DNA from: G965220305 sp965220305
GTDB taxonomy: Bacteria > Chloroflexota > Dehalococcoidia > Lucifugimonadales > UBA3495
Assembly: GCA_965220305.1 (NCBI GenBank)
Contig: OZ244817.1
Location: forward strand, 310,001-374,000
Direction: 5' to 3'
DNA: 64,000 bases
Shown: piece by piece, positions 7,495 to 16,085 of the stretch
Layout: each line of letters opens with the position of its first letter
Numbering within the stretch: position 1 is the first letter of the stretch
Position numbers and translations under genes: made by a program
Notes under the pieces: model-generated
Database searches by the model: none
Told to the model about the DNA's origin: nothing
What the model saw: only the letters and a program-made list of their open reading frames with translations

Positions 7495-8565
7495 CTACTT
7501 GCCAGGTAGTTTAACCTCTTTGGTCACCGCAGTGGAAGCCACTTTGGGGCCCCAACTCGGAATTACCGAGGAATTGTTGGACTCCTCGCCCCCGGCGAAT
7601 AGCAGTAAAATGTCCTCCGGCTCGGGCACCAGGGGAATGAACTCTTCCTCGTCGCCCGCTCCAAGGTCGCCGGTGAACACCTTGGCCCGTTTCAAGTCCG
7701 CCACCGAGCGCCGAATGGTAGACTGCAATTGCCGACGCACTTGCTCTTTGGTCCAGTCCCGCCAAAGGTTGCTGTTTCCCGCGACGGTTACGGCAATCTG
7801 GCCTTGCCGCACCCCCTGGACGGCGTTGCCCACCGAGCCGGATGTGGAGAGGGAAGTACCTAGGGACGAGGCCGCGTCAGCCAGGGCAAATAGGATTGCC
7901 TCCGGTTCTCCGGTAGCCCGCACTTGCCGGGGAGACTCGCAGGCGAAGGTCGTTACGGTGCTCTGTTCGGGAGAGAAGCCACGCTCCACGTGCAGGGGGA
8001 GCCAATGAGTCTCGGTCTCCGCCTCCGCTATGCAATAAGTATACTTGCCGGGGTGCCCAATGACGCTGCGGTCGAACAGGCCCGGAATGGCGGCGCAGGC
8101 GTTCATCAGGATTAGCCGGACGGCCCTGCCGATGGTGGCGTTGGCCCGATTGCCGGGCCCGAACAGGTTATTCCGGGCGTTGATCCCCAATTCCTGGACT
8201 ACGGGGCCATTGACGATGGACAAAACGGCCGAGCCTCCCATACTGGAAGAAGGCCCAACCAGGTTGAACTCGGGGGCCAGCATAGCCTCAGTCGCGGCCA
8301 GGAGCACCGGCATGTACTCGGGTAGGCAACCGGCCATCACAGCGTTGGCCGCCACCTTGCCCACGGTAATTTCCCGTCGCCGCTCCGATATTTCCCCCAC
8401 CACTTCCGATGGGTCCCGGCCCACGTATTCAATGAACTGGGAGACGCGTCCCTGTATGGGCGGCAGGGTCGGCAGGCCATCGGTCCATCCCAGTTCGTAG
8501 CACTGCTCCACCGCGCCGAACACGTCATCCCAGCGGCCTACGGTTGTATCTCCAAGGTCGGCCAA
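7495..8565 (-). CDS. GWTDGLP-family protein, partner of UGSC selenoprotein (copy 1)
   Basis: 356 residues of a family I do not recognise by name. Blocks shared with the copies at 24157 and 49052: GWTDGLP at ~26, the segment AxNAVMAGCxPEY with a conserved Cys (Cys80), IVNGPxxxELGIN, RANATIGRAVRL and YxYCxAExE with a second conserved Cys, then HVERG. The C-terminal part carries LFAGGEESNNSSVIPSWG, matching VVAGGDGRHSAWLAGW in copy 3. The protein appears soluble; no signal peptide is seen. Its stop lies 50 nt before the selenoprotein start, so both are on one message. Copy 1 is the most divergent of the three. The repeated pairing suggests the two proteins form one enzyme or redox complex. Confidence 0.8.
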   Translation of the reverse strand: MADLGDTTVGRWDDVFGAVEQCYELGWTDGLPTLPPIQGRVSQFIEYVGRDPSEVVGEISERRREITVGKVAANAVMAGCLPEYMPVLLAATEAMLAPEFNLVGPSSSMGGSAVLSIVNGPVVQELGINARNNLFGPGNRANATIGRAVRLILMNACAAIPGLFDRSVIGHPGKYTYCIAEAETETHWLPLHVERGFSPEQSTVTTFACESPRQVRATGEPEAILFALADAASSLGTSLSTSGSVGNAVQGVRQGQIAVTVAGNSNLWRDWTKEQVRRQLQSTIRRSVADLKRAKVFTGDLGAGDEEEFIPLVPEPEDILLLFAGGEESNNSSVIPSWGPKVASTAVTKEVKLPGK

Positions 8566-8732
8566 TGTCTAACCCTCCAGATAACCGGGCTAAATTCTGA
8601 TTCTGCTTGGGCATTGCATCCCCAAAGGGAAACCCCCTCAGACCCCCAGAGAGGAGGGTGAGGGGGATGCCGCTGTACCTGTTAGTCTATTGCCATGTTT
8701 CCCTGTTGGTTGGTAAGCAAGGGGCTGCCCTT

Positions 8733-9683
8733 CTACCTGACCCGGGCGTACTTGGAAAGGCTCCGCAACTCCCGAGGGGGGTCCATCTTGGAACCCCTGA
8801 TGGTGTAGGATACCTCGGACACGTAAATGTCCCCCTTGGAGTCTACGGCGATACCGTGGGGAGCGATGAACTGTCCCCCGCCTTCACCTTCTTCCTTGGC
8901 CCCGAACAAACTGACCCGGTTGCCGTCCAGGTCATAGATGGTAACCCGGTGCCCCAGGCCCGGGGCCTCGTCCACGCCGCCCATGCCATTGAGCTCGCCG
9001 ATGTAGATGTGGTCATCCCACAGCACCATGGCGTCCGGGCGGTGGATGTTGTTCCACATGGTAATGAAGTTTCCATCGACATCGAATAGCTGCACGCGGT
9101 GGGCTTCCCGGTCTACCACGTAAACTCGCTCGTTGGAGTCGATGGCGATGTTGTGGGGTCGAATGAATTGGCCGGCGTCTATACCCGGTTCGCCCCAAGA
9201 GAACTTATACTCGCCGCTGCCGGAGTACACATGGATTCGGGAGTTGCCGTACCCATCGGAGACGTAGATATCCCCGTTGGCCGGGCGGATAGCCGCCGAT
9301 GTCGGGCGGTTGAAGGGTTGACCGCTCCAAGCCGGGGCTGGATGGTTCTTTTCCCCAATCTCCATCAACTTTTCGCCGGTGGGGCTGAACTTCTGGATGG
9401 TATGAATACCGTCGTCGGCGGCCAAAATCGAGTCGTCGGCAAGGCTGTAGTAGAGTCCGTGGGTGCGGCTCTCACTAAAGTGTCCCTGTCCGAAGGAACG
9501 GAGGAAATTGCCGTCTTGGTCGAAGACCATGATGGGGTGTTCTCCACGAGTAAGGACGAACACCCGGTCCTCGGAGTCTACCACCACACCAGGGCACTCC
9601 AATAATCTGACGCCTTCGGGCAGCTTGGCCCAATCTTCCACAAAAGTGTATTGAAAGTCTCCCTCACCATAAATCTGGGTCAT
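8733..9683 (-). CDS. NHL-repeat beta-propeller protein
   Basis: 316 residues made almost wholly of NHL-type repeats. Each has a blade of the form GxxVDSxxRVYVxDxxxHRVQxFDxDGxF, for example CPGVVVDSEDRVFVLTRGEH, HNIAIDSNERVYVVDREAHR and HGIAVDSKGDIYVSEVSYT. Six blades are likely. Such propellers bind ligands or act as lyases and lactonases. No signal peptide is seen. The ATG at 9683 sits close behind GGGAGGG; a TTG one codon earlier is also in frame. It is separated from the downstream selenoprotein module by 167 nt, so co-transcription is possible but not shown. Confidence 0.8.
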   Translation of the reverse strand: MTQIYGEGDFQYTFVEDWAKLPEGVRLLECPGVVVDSEDRVFVLTRGEHPIMVFDQDGNFLRSFGQGHFSESRTHGLYYSLADDSILAADDGIHTIQKFSPTGEKLMEIGEKNHPAPAWSGQPFNRPTSAAIRPANGDIYVSDGYGNSRIHVYSGSGEYKFSWGEPGIDAGQFIRPHNIAIDSNERVYVVDREAHRVQLFDVDGNFITMWNNIHRPDAMVLWDDHIYIGELNGMGGVDEAPGLGHRVTIYDLDGNRVSLFGAKEEGEGGGQFIAPHGIAVDSKGDIYVSEVSYTIRGSKMDPPRELRSLSKYARVR

Positions 9684-10028
9684 CAACCCTCCCTTTCCCC
9701 GCGTCTGCGGGGGAACCTCAAAGTCGCCCTCGCTATAAATCTCGGGCGTGGGCCTATCCCCGCCTTGGCGGGGGACACCACTCCGTACCTGTGGACGGTG
9801 GAGTTATCCTAAAGTCTGGTAGGTAAGGTGTCAAGAGCGCGGCCAGTGGCGACGGGGTCTATCGATTTTCCAGTGAATTCCGTACGTGGTGAGCCTGTCG
9901 AACGACGTTCAGGCCCTTCGACAAGCTCAGGGTGGGCGGGGATATACGTGAACTGGGATTTTCAAAAAGACCCTGCCAGCGTCTTGGTTACTGACATTGG
10001 ATAGCCGGCGCTCCAACAAACAAAACAA
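9684..10028. repeat. Intergenic region with short hairpins and a copy of the NHL gene's 5' end
   Basis: No gene is visible. Two hairpins with CCCCGC/GCGGGG stems lie near 9709-9725 and 9759-9780. Bases 9720-9747 nearly duplicate 9654-9680, the first codons of the NHL gene (minus strand ATTTATAGCGAGGGCGACTT against ATTTATGGTGAGGGAGACTT). Around 9926 the block CCCTTCGACAAGCTCAGGGT occurs, a short repeat seen again in reverse at about 56530. Confidence 0.5.
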
Positions 10029-10056
10029 CCGGGGATGGACACTACTCCACCCCCGG
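10029..10056 (-). terminator. Terminator of the thiolase-GMC operon
   Basis: An 11-bp stem with one A-C mismatch (CCGGGGATGGA with TCCACCCCCGG) and a 6-nt loop. On the minus strand it is followed by TTGTTTTGTTTG, an adequate U-rich tail. It lies 37 nt past the stop of the GMC gene. Confidence 0.7.
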
Positions 10057-10093
10057 AAGATTATCCCCTTGGTAACCCCGACCCTCGGGAAAG

Positions 10094-11689
10094 CTAGGTT
10101 ATGATGGAATTCCCTTCCCCCTTGACCCAGTCCGCAGTGCGGAGAGCCAGCGACTCGATGGTGCACGTTGGGTTGATACAGGCGCTGGTTGTGAAGATGC
10201 TGCCGTCGATGATTAGCAGGTTGGGAACATCATGGGAGCGGCCCCATCGGTCGACCACCGAGTTCTTGGGGTCGTCGCCCATGCGCGCCGTGCCCAGAAG
10301 GTGCCAACCAGCGTTGCGACGCAACTTGGAGCCGAGCACTCCCTTCGCACCCGCCGCTTCCAGCACTTCCCGACCTCGGGCCAGGCCGTGGTCCAACATG
10401 CGGCTGGTGTTTTCGCTCACCTCGTAATGAATCTTGGCGGCAGGTATTCCGTGGGCATCGGTGAGATTGGGGTCCAGCGTTACCTCGTTGTGTTCCTCCG
10501 GCAAGTCTTCAGTCATGATGGTCATGCCGATGGTGTGGCCGAAGCGCTCCCGGAACTCCTGGTGATGGCGGCTGCCCCAGGAGACCATACTGCCCTGAAG
10601 TCCACCCAGGGCCGCTCCCAACGGAGCGGTGGTTGCGCCGATAACCTGCAGGTCGTAACCCCGAAGGAAGTCGTTCTCCGGGTTGGTCTCGTAGAACTCC
10701 TGGCTCAACATGGTGCTGCCCCTCGGGCCCTCGTCGGTGCCCATCCACTCGTCGAAGACACCCACGATGACACCTGCCGGGTGGTGCATCAGGTTCTTGC
10801 CCACCAGCCCGCTGCTGTTGGCCAGGCCGTTGGGGAATTGGGCCGACTTGGAGTTAAGCAACAGGCGAGGCGTGCCGATACCATTGCAGGCCACCACCAC
10901 CACCTTGGCCCGTTGCACTAACAGGTTCCCATTGGCGTCATAGTAGAGGGCGCCGGTGGCCCGACCCTGTTTATCCACCAGGATTTCGCGGACCCGGGCA
11001 TGGGTCTTGAGGACTGCCCCCTGCTGCAGGGCTTTGGGCCAGTAAATGATGTCGGAGCTGGAAAAAGAACGAAGAAAGCCGCCCCGGTCTGGCTCCCTGC
11101 CGTCATGCCTGGCGGAAGCCACGGCGTTGTCGGCGCTCCACCAGTGCCAGCCCAGCTTATTGAAGCCTCGGGCCAGAACTTCGCCCCCGATGCCGATGGA
11201 GAAGGGAGGAGAGGGCCGTTCCAGTTTGGGGGGATAGGCCGGGTCGCCTCGCAACCCGGAAACGCCGTGCATACGGTCGTTCAGGTCGTAATAGGGTTCG
11301 AGTTCCTCGTAGGTCATCGGCCAGTCGTCGGCCACTCCATCCAAAGTCTTGACGCGGAAGTCCGACGGGTGGAATCGGGGGAAGTGGGAACCCCAGTGGA
11401 TGGTGCTCCCGCCCACGGCGTTATACATCAAAGGTGCAATGGGGGTCTCGGTATCGTTTACCGGGTAGTCCTCGGGTAGTCCCCTGACGTTGGGGTCGGG
11501 GTGGAAGTCGGACTGCCAGTGCAACTGGGAGTCGGCCTCCCTGGTGGGGAAATGGTCCAGCGGGACCCATCCCCCCTGCTCCAGGCACACCACTTTGATA
11601 CCCGCCTGGGTTAAGCTCCAGGTAAAGGCTCCACCGGATGCGCCAGCGCCGATTACCAGAACATCGGCAATGTCGTCCCTGTTAGCCAT
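10094..11689 (-). CDS. GMC-family FAD-dependent oxidoreductase
   Basis: 531 residues. The N-terminal ADP-binding motif VLVIGAGASGG is at about residue 10, followed by a GMC middle region (AVGGSTIHWGSHFPRF). The C-terminal catalytic pair fits His463 in GWHLLGTARMG and Asn506 in CINPTCTIESLALR. This group includes gluconate 2-dehydrogenase-type and alcohol dehydrogenase flavoproteins that oxidise alcohols or sugars and pass electrons to a membrane acceptor. No TAT signal and no small partner subunit are seen, so it is probably cytoplasmic. The ATG at 11689 has GGGAGG upstream. The gene follows a thiolase by 75 nt on the same strand, which suggests oxidation of an alcohol linked to CoA-ester breakdown. 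Confidence 0.87.
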   Translation of the reverse strand: MANRDDIADVLVIGAGASGGAFTWSLTQAGIKVVCLEQGGWVPLDHFPTREADSQLHWQSDFHPDPNVRGLPEDYPVNDTETPIAPLMYNAVGGSTIHWGSHFPRFHPSDFRVKTLDGVADDWPMTYEELEPYYDLNDRMHGVSGLRGDPAYPPKLERPSPPFSIGIGGEVLARGFNKLGWHWWSADNAVASARHDGREPDRGGFLRSFSSSDIIYWPKALQQGAVLKTHARVREILVDKQGRATGALYYDANGNLLVQRAKVVVVACNGIGTPRLLLNSKSAQFPNGLANSSGLVGKNLMHHPAGVIVGVFDEWMGTDEGPRGSTMLSQEFYETNPENDFLRGYDLQVIGATTAPLGAALGGLQGSMVSWGSRHHQEFRERFGHTIGMTIMTEDLPEEHNEVTLDPNLTDAHGIPAAKIHYEVSENTSRMLDHGLARGREVLEAAGAKGVLGSKLRRNAGWHLLGTARMGDDPKNSVVDRWGRSHDVPNLLIIDGSIFTTSACINPTCTIESLALRTADWVKGEGNSIIT

Positions 11690-11764
11690 TGATTTCCTCC
11701 CGTAAGTTCTTGACCGGCCTTGTAGCCCATCCTAAGTACAGCCACGTTGCGAAAAAGTCGAAAA

Positions 11765-12961
11765 CTACCGACGCTCAAATACAGCCGCGACTCCCTGGCC
11801 GCCGCCCACGCACATGGTCTCCAAAGCCAGGTGGGCGTCTCTCCGCTCCATCTCGTGGAGCAGCGTGGTCAGAATGCGGGCCCCGGTGGCGGCGATGGGG
11901 TGCCCCAGGGAGATCCCCGATCCGTTGACGTTGAGGGTGTCGTCGTTGGGCAGCTTCCACTCGCGGAGTACCGCCAGCACCTGGGCGGCGAAGGCCTCGT
12001 TCAACTCAATGAGGTCCATATCGCTCAGGGAAAGGTCCAACTTATTCATCAGCTTGGAAACCGACGGCACTGGGCCGATGCCCATATAGGCCGGGTGGCA
12101 GCCGGTAACGGCCCACCCCCTCAGATAGCCCATAGCGGTCAAGCCCAGTTCTTCCAGCTTGTCCTTGGCTACCACCATGCACACCGATGCGGCGTCATTT
12201 TGGCTGCTGGCATTTCCGGCGGTTACCGTGCCGTCGGGCATTACCGGACGCAAACGCCCCAAAACGTCCAGGGAAGTGTCGGCCCGGGGCCCTTCATCCT
12301 TGTCGAACATAACCGGGTCTCCCCGGCGTTGGGGTATGGGAATCGGGACAATCTCCTGGGAGAACTTACCCGACTCGTTGGCCGCCACCGCTCGCTGGTG
12401 GCTACGCAGGGCATACTCGTCCTGTTCCTGGCGAGAAATCTCGTACTGCTTGGCCAGGTTTTCGGCGGTCTCCACCATGCCGGAAATGTAACCAAACCGT
12501 TCTTCGGGAGAAATAGTCTCTCTGGCGCGGGCCAGCCGGTCGTGGAACGTTACCGAGCCAAACCGAGCGCCCCAACGAGACTCATTGGAATAGAATTCGG
12601 CGTTGCTCATGCTTTCCACGCCGCCGGCGATAACCACATCGGCGTTCTCTGTCTGAACCAGCATTGCCGCGTTGAGGATTGCCTGAAGGCCCGAAGAGCA
12701 ACGGCGGTCTAGCTGGTAGCCTGGCACTTCGATGGGCAAGTCTGCCTTGAGAGATACCAAGCGCCCGATGGCCGGATTCTCCCCACTGGGATAGCCGTGG
12801 CCCAAAATGACATCATCGACATTGGCCGGGTCCAGACCGGTGCGTTCCAGAAGCTCCTTGACTACCGTCGAGCCCAGTTCGGCGGCGGAGATGCCGCGTA
12901 GGCCGCCTCCGAAGTTGCCTACGGCGGTACGAACTGGTGAAACTATCGCAACTCCTCGCAT
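11765..12961 (-). CDS. Thiolase (acetyl-CoA C-acyltransferase)
   Basis: 398 residues with all thiolase catalytic elements: the nucleophile Cys88 in QLDRRCSSGLQ, NEAFAAQ, the His in GISLGHPIAATGAR and the second Cys in ETMCVGGGQG. This is the degradative/biosynthetic thiolase fold that cleaves or forms 3-ketoacyl-CoA. The start at 12961 (MRGVAIVSP) has AAGGAG at 8 nt and matches the family N-terminus; the open frame reaches 13105 but that part is not thiolase-like. It is the first gene of a two-gene unit with the GMC oxidoreductase. Chain-length preference cannot be inferred. Confidence 0.9.
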   Translation of the reverse strand: MRGVAIVSPVRTAVGNFGGGLRGISAAELGSTVVKELLERTGLDPANVDDVILGHGYPSGENPAIGRLVSLKADLPIEVPGYQLDRRCSSGLQAILNAAMLVQTENADVVIAGGVESMSNAEFYSNESRWGARFGSVTFHDRLARARETISPEERFGYISGMVETAENLAKQYEISRQEQDEYALRSHQRAVAANESGKFSQEIVPIPIPQRRGDPVMFDKDEGPRADTSLDVLGRLRPVMPDGTVTAGNASSQNDAASVCMVVAKDKLEELGLTAMGYLRGWAVTGCHPAYMGIGPVPSVSKLMNKLDLSLSDMDLIELNEAFAAQVLAVLREWKLPNDDTLNVNGSGISLGHPIAATGARILTTLLHEMERRDAHLALETMCVGGGQGVAAVFERR

Positions 12962-13283
12962 GAGTAACTCCTTAGTTCGGCGTAAATTGTGCAGAATGAG
13001 GTGAGTTCTAAGGGATGGGATGGATTGGCATACATAATACCTTCTCGGGCTTGCTATGTCGAACCGTCCGCCTTCCTCGGCCAACCCAGTGAGCAGGAGA
13101 CCCATCCCTGCGGGGAGTCGGGGCCTGTCTACACTATTTTAATGGACTAACTAACTGGGAATGGGCCAGGGTGGGGCTCCCCGGGGGGAAGTTTCGTCAG
13201 ACTGGTGGCGTGCCCCAGGCTTTCGTGGTATTCGATGAGCGAATTGACAGCCCAGAGGGCCCAAACCTATACTGAATTTCCCG

Positions 13284-13356
13284 GGGGGTGTAGCTCAGTC
13301 GGGAGAGCACCTGCTTTGCAAGCAGGGGGTCAGGGGTTCGAATCCCCTCACCTCCA
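13284..13356 (+). tRNA. tRNA-Ala (TGC)
   Basis: A full cloverleaf: acceptor GGGGGTG pairs with CACCTCC, with one G-U. The anticodon stem CCTGC/GCAGG has loop TTTGCAA, giving anticodon TGC, and the T-arm AGGGG-TTCGAAT-CCCCT is regular. The discriminator is A at 13356. CCA is not encoded. Confidence 0.95.
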
Positions 13357-13435
13357 CTTTCCTCTGCACTTGAGAGCGTCGAGACCCCAAAAGGCGTCTC
13401 CTCAGTATTGCGCCAAGGAGCCCGTCCCTCATTCG

Positions 13436-13933
13436 ATGCGTAACATCCTTCATTCCGCTATGGAAGTGCCGGTAATGGCCCGCCTTCTCCGGATTCCTTC
13501 AAAACAGAAATTACTGTTGGTGGGATGTGGCAGCGGCGTTGCTCTGCCGCCCTTGGCCAAGCTGCTGGCTCCCCGAACCATTACCGGAGTAGACGTAGAC
13601 CGAAGGCTGTTGTACGAGGCCGCGAAATGGATGCGGGATAACGCGGTCAGCGGCGTATTGGTGCACGCCGATGTACGGGCCATGCCATTCCGTGACCGTT
13701 CCTTCGACGTAGTTGTAGACTTCGGCACCTGCTATCACATAGCTCACCCGCGCCTAGCTCTGACGGAGATTGCCCGGGTCCTGGACGACGGTGGAGCGTT
13801 TGTTCACGAGACTCCGCTGGCTCAATTACTGGCACATCCCTTCAACTACGCCGGGCAACTACCCTGGAATGAAGAGCCCTCCCTGGGCCCGGGGCCGTCG
13901 GCGGGCTTTTGGGCAATTAAGAAGAAGCATTAG
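13436..13933 (+). CDS. Class I SAM-dependent methyltransferase
   Basis: About 165 residues. Motif I is LLLVGCGSGVALPPLA, motif II has GVDVDRRLLYEAA, and later motifs are VLVHADVRAMPFRDRSFDVVVDF and a post-motif III region LTEIARVLDDGGAFVHE. This is a short Rossmann methyltransferase; the substrate is unknown. The open frame extends back through tRNA-Ala, which cannot be coding, so the ATG at 13436 was chosen; AAGGAG lies about 15 nt upstream, slightly far. A second ATG nine codons on is also possible. No neighbour indicates the target. Confidence 0.75.
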   Translation: MRNILHSAMEVPVMARLLRIPSKQKLLLVGCGSGVALPPLAKLLAPRTITGVDVDRRLLYEAAKWMRDNAVSGVLVHADVRAMPFRDRSFDVVVDFGTCYHIAHPRLALTEIARVLDDGGAFVHETPLAQLLAHPFNYAGQLPWNEEPSLGPGPSAGFWAIKKKH

Positions 13934-14055
13934 TTAGAGGGAAGTGAGGGTACTCTGCCGCACTGTTCTGGTGGTGGCCCAAACCAAGGGTTCTCCCATC
14001 AGGTGGGGGAAAACTGCTGGGTTCGGACAGCTACCACCACCTCAGATCTGCCCCC

Positions 14056-14814
14056 CTAGTCAAGTATCTGGGAAAGAAAAGTCTTGGTGCGCTCCTGCTG
14101 TGGGTTCCCAAAGAACTGCTCGGGGGCCGCTTCCTCGATGATTATGCCGTCGTTGAACATTATCATGCGGTCGGCAACTTCCCGGGCAAATCCTATCTCG
14201 TGGGTTACGATTAGCATTGTCATGCCGGAACGGGCCAACTCTCGCATGACATCCAATACTTCTTGAATCATCTCCGGGTCCAGCGCCGACGTTGGTTCGT
14301 CGAACAGCATAATCTTGGGCTGCATCGCCAAGGCCCTGGCGATGGCAACCCGCTGCTGCTGTCCGCCGGAAAGCTCGTTGGGATACTTGGCCGCCTGTTG
14401 GGGTATGCCCACCCGCTGCAACAGCGCCATAGCCATTTCTTCAGCCTCGGCCCTGGGCCGCTTCCTTACCCGCATGGGGGCCAGGGTGATGTTCTGCAGT
14501 ACGGTGAGGTGGGGAAAGAGATTGAAGGACTGAAATACCATGCCGACTTCTTGACGAATGGCGTCGATATTCCGGACGTCGTTGGTCATCCTTATCCCGT
14601 CAATGGTTATGTCCCCCCTTTGATGCTCCTCCAGGCGGTTAATCGCGCGAATGAAGGTGGATTTGCCGGAGCCGGAAGGCCCCAGGATTACGACTTTTTC
14701 GCCGCGCCTCACCGATGTTGTGACGCCCTTGAGCACGTGAAAGCTGCCGAACCACTTGTGAACGTCCTGGCAGATGATGATGTCGTCGGATGGTTGCTGT
14801 TGTTCACTTTCCAT
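14056..14814 (-). CDS. aapP: Amino-acid ABC transporter ATP-binding protein
   Basis: 252 residues with Walker A GPSGSGKST at 45-53, Q-loop VFQSFNLFPHLTV, signature LSGGQQQR, Walker B KIMLFDEPTSALD and switch His in IVTHE. Polar amino-acid ATPases (GlnQ, HisP, AapP) share the FQSFNLFPH block. It is the last gene of a four-gene unit transcribed substrate-binding protein, permease, permease, ATPase, the layout of the general L-amino acid transporter. It energises uptake across the cytoplasmic membrane. Confidence 0.92.
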   Translation of the reverse strand: MESEQQQPSDDIIICQDVHKWFGSFHVLKGVTTSVRRGEKVVILGPSGSGKSTFIRAINRLEEHQRGDITIDGIRMTNDVRNIDAIRQEVGMVFQSFNLFPHLTVLQNITLAPMRVRKRPRAEAEEMAMALLQRVGIPQQAAKYPNELSGGQQQRVAIARALAMQPKIMLFDEPTSALDPEMIQEVLDVMRELARSGMTMLIVTHEIGFAREVADRMIMFNDGIIIEEAAPEQFFGNPQQERTKTFLSQILD

Positions 14815-14832
14815 AATAACTTCCCATTATAA

Positions 14833-16080
14833 TTAGCGCTGGCCTACGCCAAGGCTTTCCTCAACCCGGCCACTGACGTAGGACATGCCGTAGGTGAAAA
14901 TCCAGAAAACCACTGCCACAAAGACGAACACTTCCTGCGCGCTCGCCAGGTATTCCGTATTGCCCTGGATGAACGCCTTGCCGATTTCCAAAATGTCCAG
15001 CATTCCGATGATATACACCAGGCTGGTGTCTTTGAACAGGCCAATAAACTGCCCCACAATCGCCGGTATAACGTTGCGGATGGCCTGGGGTAGGGAGATG
15101 AACAGCGTGGTCTGCCAGCCGGGCAACCCCAGCGCCCGCGCCGCCTCCACCTGGCCGGGGTGCAACGATTGGAGGCCGCCGCGTATGTTTTCCGCCATAT
15201 ATGCCGTGCTGAACAGGGTAATCACCACGGCAGCGCGAAACAGGGAGTTTTGGGGCAAGTCTTCCGGGAAGGCCAGGGGCACCAACGTCTGGGACATGAA
15301 CAGCAGCGTTATCAGGGGCACCCCCCGGAACACCTCAATGAACACTACGCAAAGCAGCTTTACCACCGGAAGATGGCTGCGGCGGCCCAAGGCCAGAGCA
15401 ATGCCGAGGGGCAGGCTGAGGGCAATGCCCCCCACCGCCAGGATTAGATTCAGCATCAGCCCGCCCCAGTAGACCACCGAAACCGGCTGCAAGCCGGGCA
15501 CTCCCGGCAGTCCACGCAGCAACACCAACGTCACCAGAAATGCGCCCACTCCCAATATGGTAATCCACTTTGCCTGGCCCAGTGGGGTGTAACGGGCCAG
15601 CGCCCACCCCGCCAACAACGCCGGCAGGTTCGCCAGCAGCAGCAGGCGCACGTCCAGCCCCATCCGCTCCAGGCTGTAGGGCAGGAAGGCGAGCAGGGCG
15701 ATTACCACCGATGCCAGGATGGCAATGCGTTTGGCGACTCCGCCGCCGGAAATTCCCCAAGCCATCCCCAGGAGCGCCGTCACCAGCAGCAACGACACCT
15801 GGGGCCGCCAAAAGCAGTTCTGCCCGGCGCAAGCAGCTTCAATGTTATATTGCCCAATGATGAAGCGCCCGCCCAGTTCGGCCACAACGGTCCAGTCGGC
15901 ATACAGAAATACCCACTTCAGCCCGAACCACAAGGCCAGGACCAGCGCAACGGCTGAGATGACCGTAAGCGCGCTGTTGTACCAGGTACTGAACAGGTTG
16001 GCGTGCGCCCAGCCTACCGCGCCCACCTCGGAGCGGGGCGGCGGAAGAGGAACCGGGGTGGAGGCAGTGGGGGCGGCCAT
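14833..16080 (-). CDS. aapM: Amino-acid ABC transporter permease (AapM-like)
   Basis: About 415 residues, longer than a basic permease because the general amino-acid transporter family has extra N-terminal helices. Two extra hydrophobic regions precede the core, and the EAA loop is EAARALGLPGWQTTLFISLPQAIRNVIP. The start at 16080 (MAAPTAST) follows GGAGG overlapping the end of the upstream gene. The stop-to-start gap to aapQ is 5 nt, so translation is probably coupled. A long frame to 16137 is not needed. Confidence 0.9.
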   Translation of the reverse strand: MAAPTASTPVPLPPPRSEVGAVGWAHANLFSTWYNSALTVISAVALVLALWFGLKWVFLYADWTVVAELGGRFIIGQYNIEAACAGQNCFWRPQVSLLLVTALLGMAWGISGGGVAKRIAILASVVIALLAFLPYSLERMGLDVRLLLLANLPALLAGWALARYTPLGQAKWITILGVGAFLVTLVLLRGLPGVPGLQPVSVVYWGGLMLNLILAVGGIALSLPLGIALALGRRSHLPVVKLLCVVFIEVFRGVPLITLLFMSQTLVPLAFPEDLPQNSLFRAAVVITLFSTAYMAENIRGGLQSLHPGQVEAARALGLPGWQTTLFISLPQAIRNVIPAIVGQFIGLFKDTSLVYIIGMLDILEIGKAFIQGNTEYLASAQEVFVFVAVVFWIFTYGMSYVSGRVEESLGVGQR

Positions 16081-16085
16081 AGCTC

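Noticed and set aside
6755..8008. A 417-codon plus-strand ORF across the first selenoprotein module
   Set aside because: It is antisense to two genes with clear family conservation in three copies; its own product is low-complexity and has no domain.
13205..13435. N-terminal extension of the methyltransferase
   Set aside because: It reads through tRNA-Ala; the translated segment is tRNA sequence.
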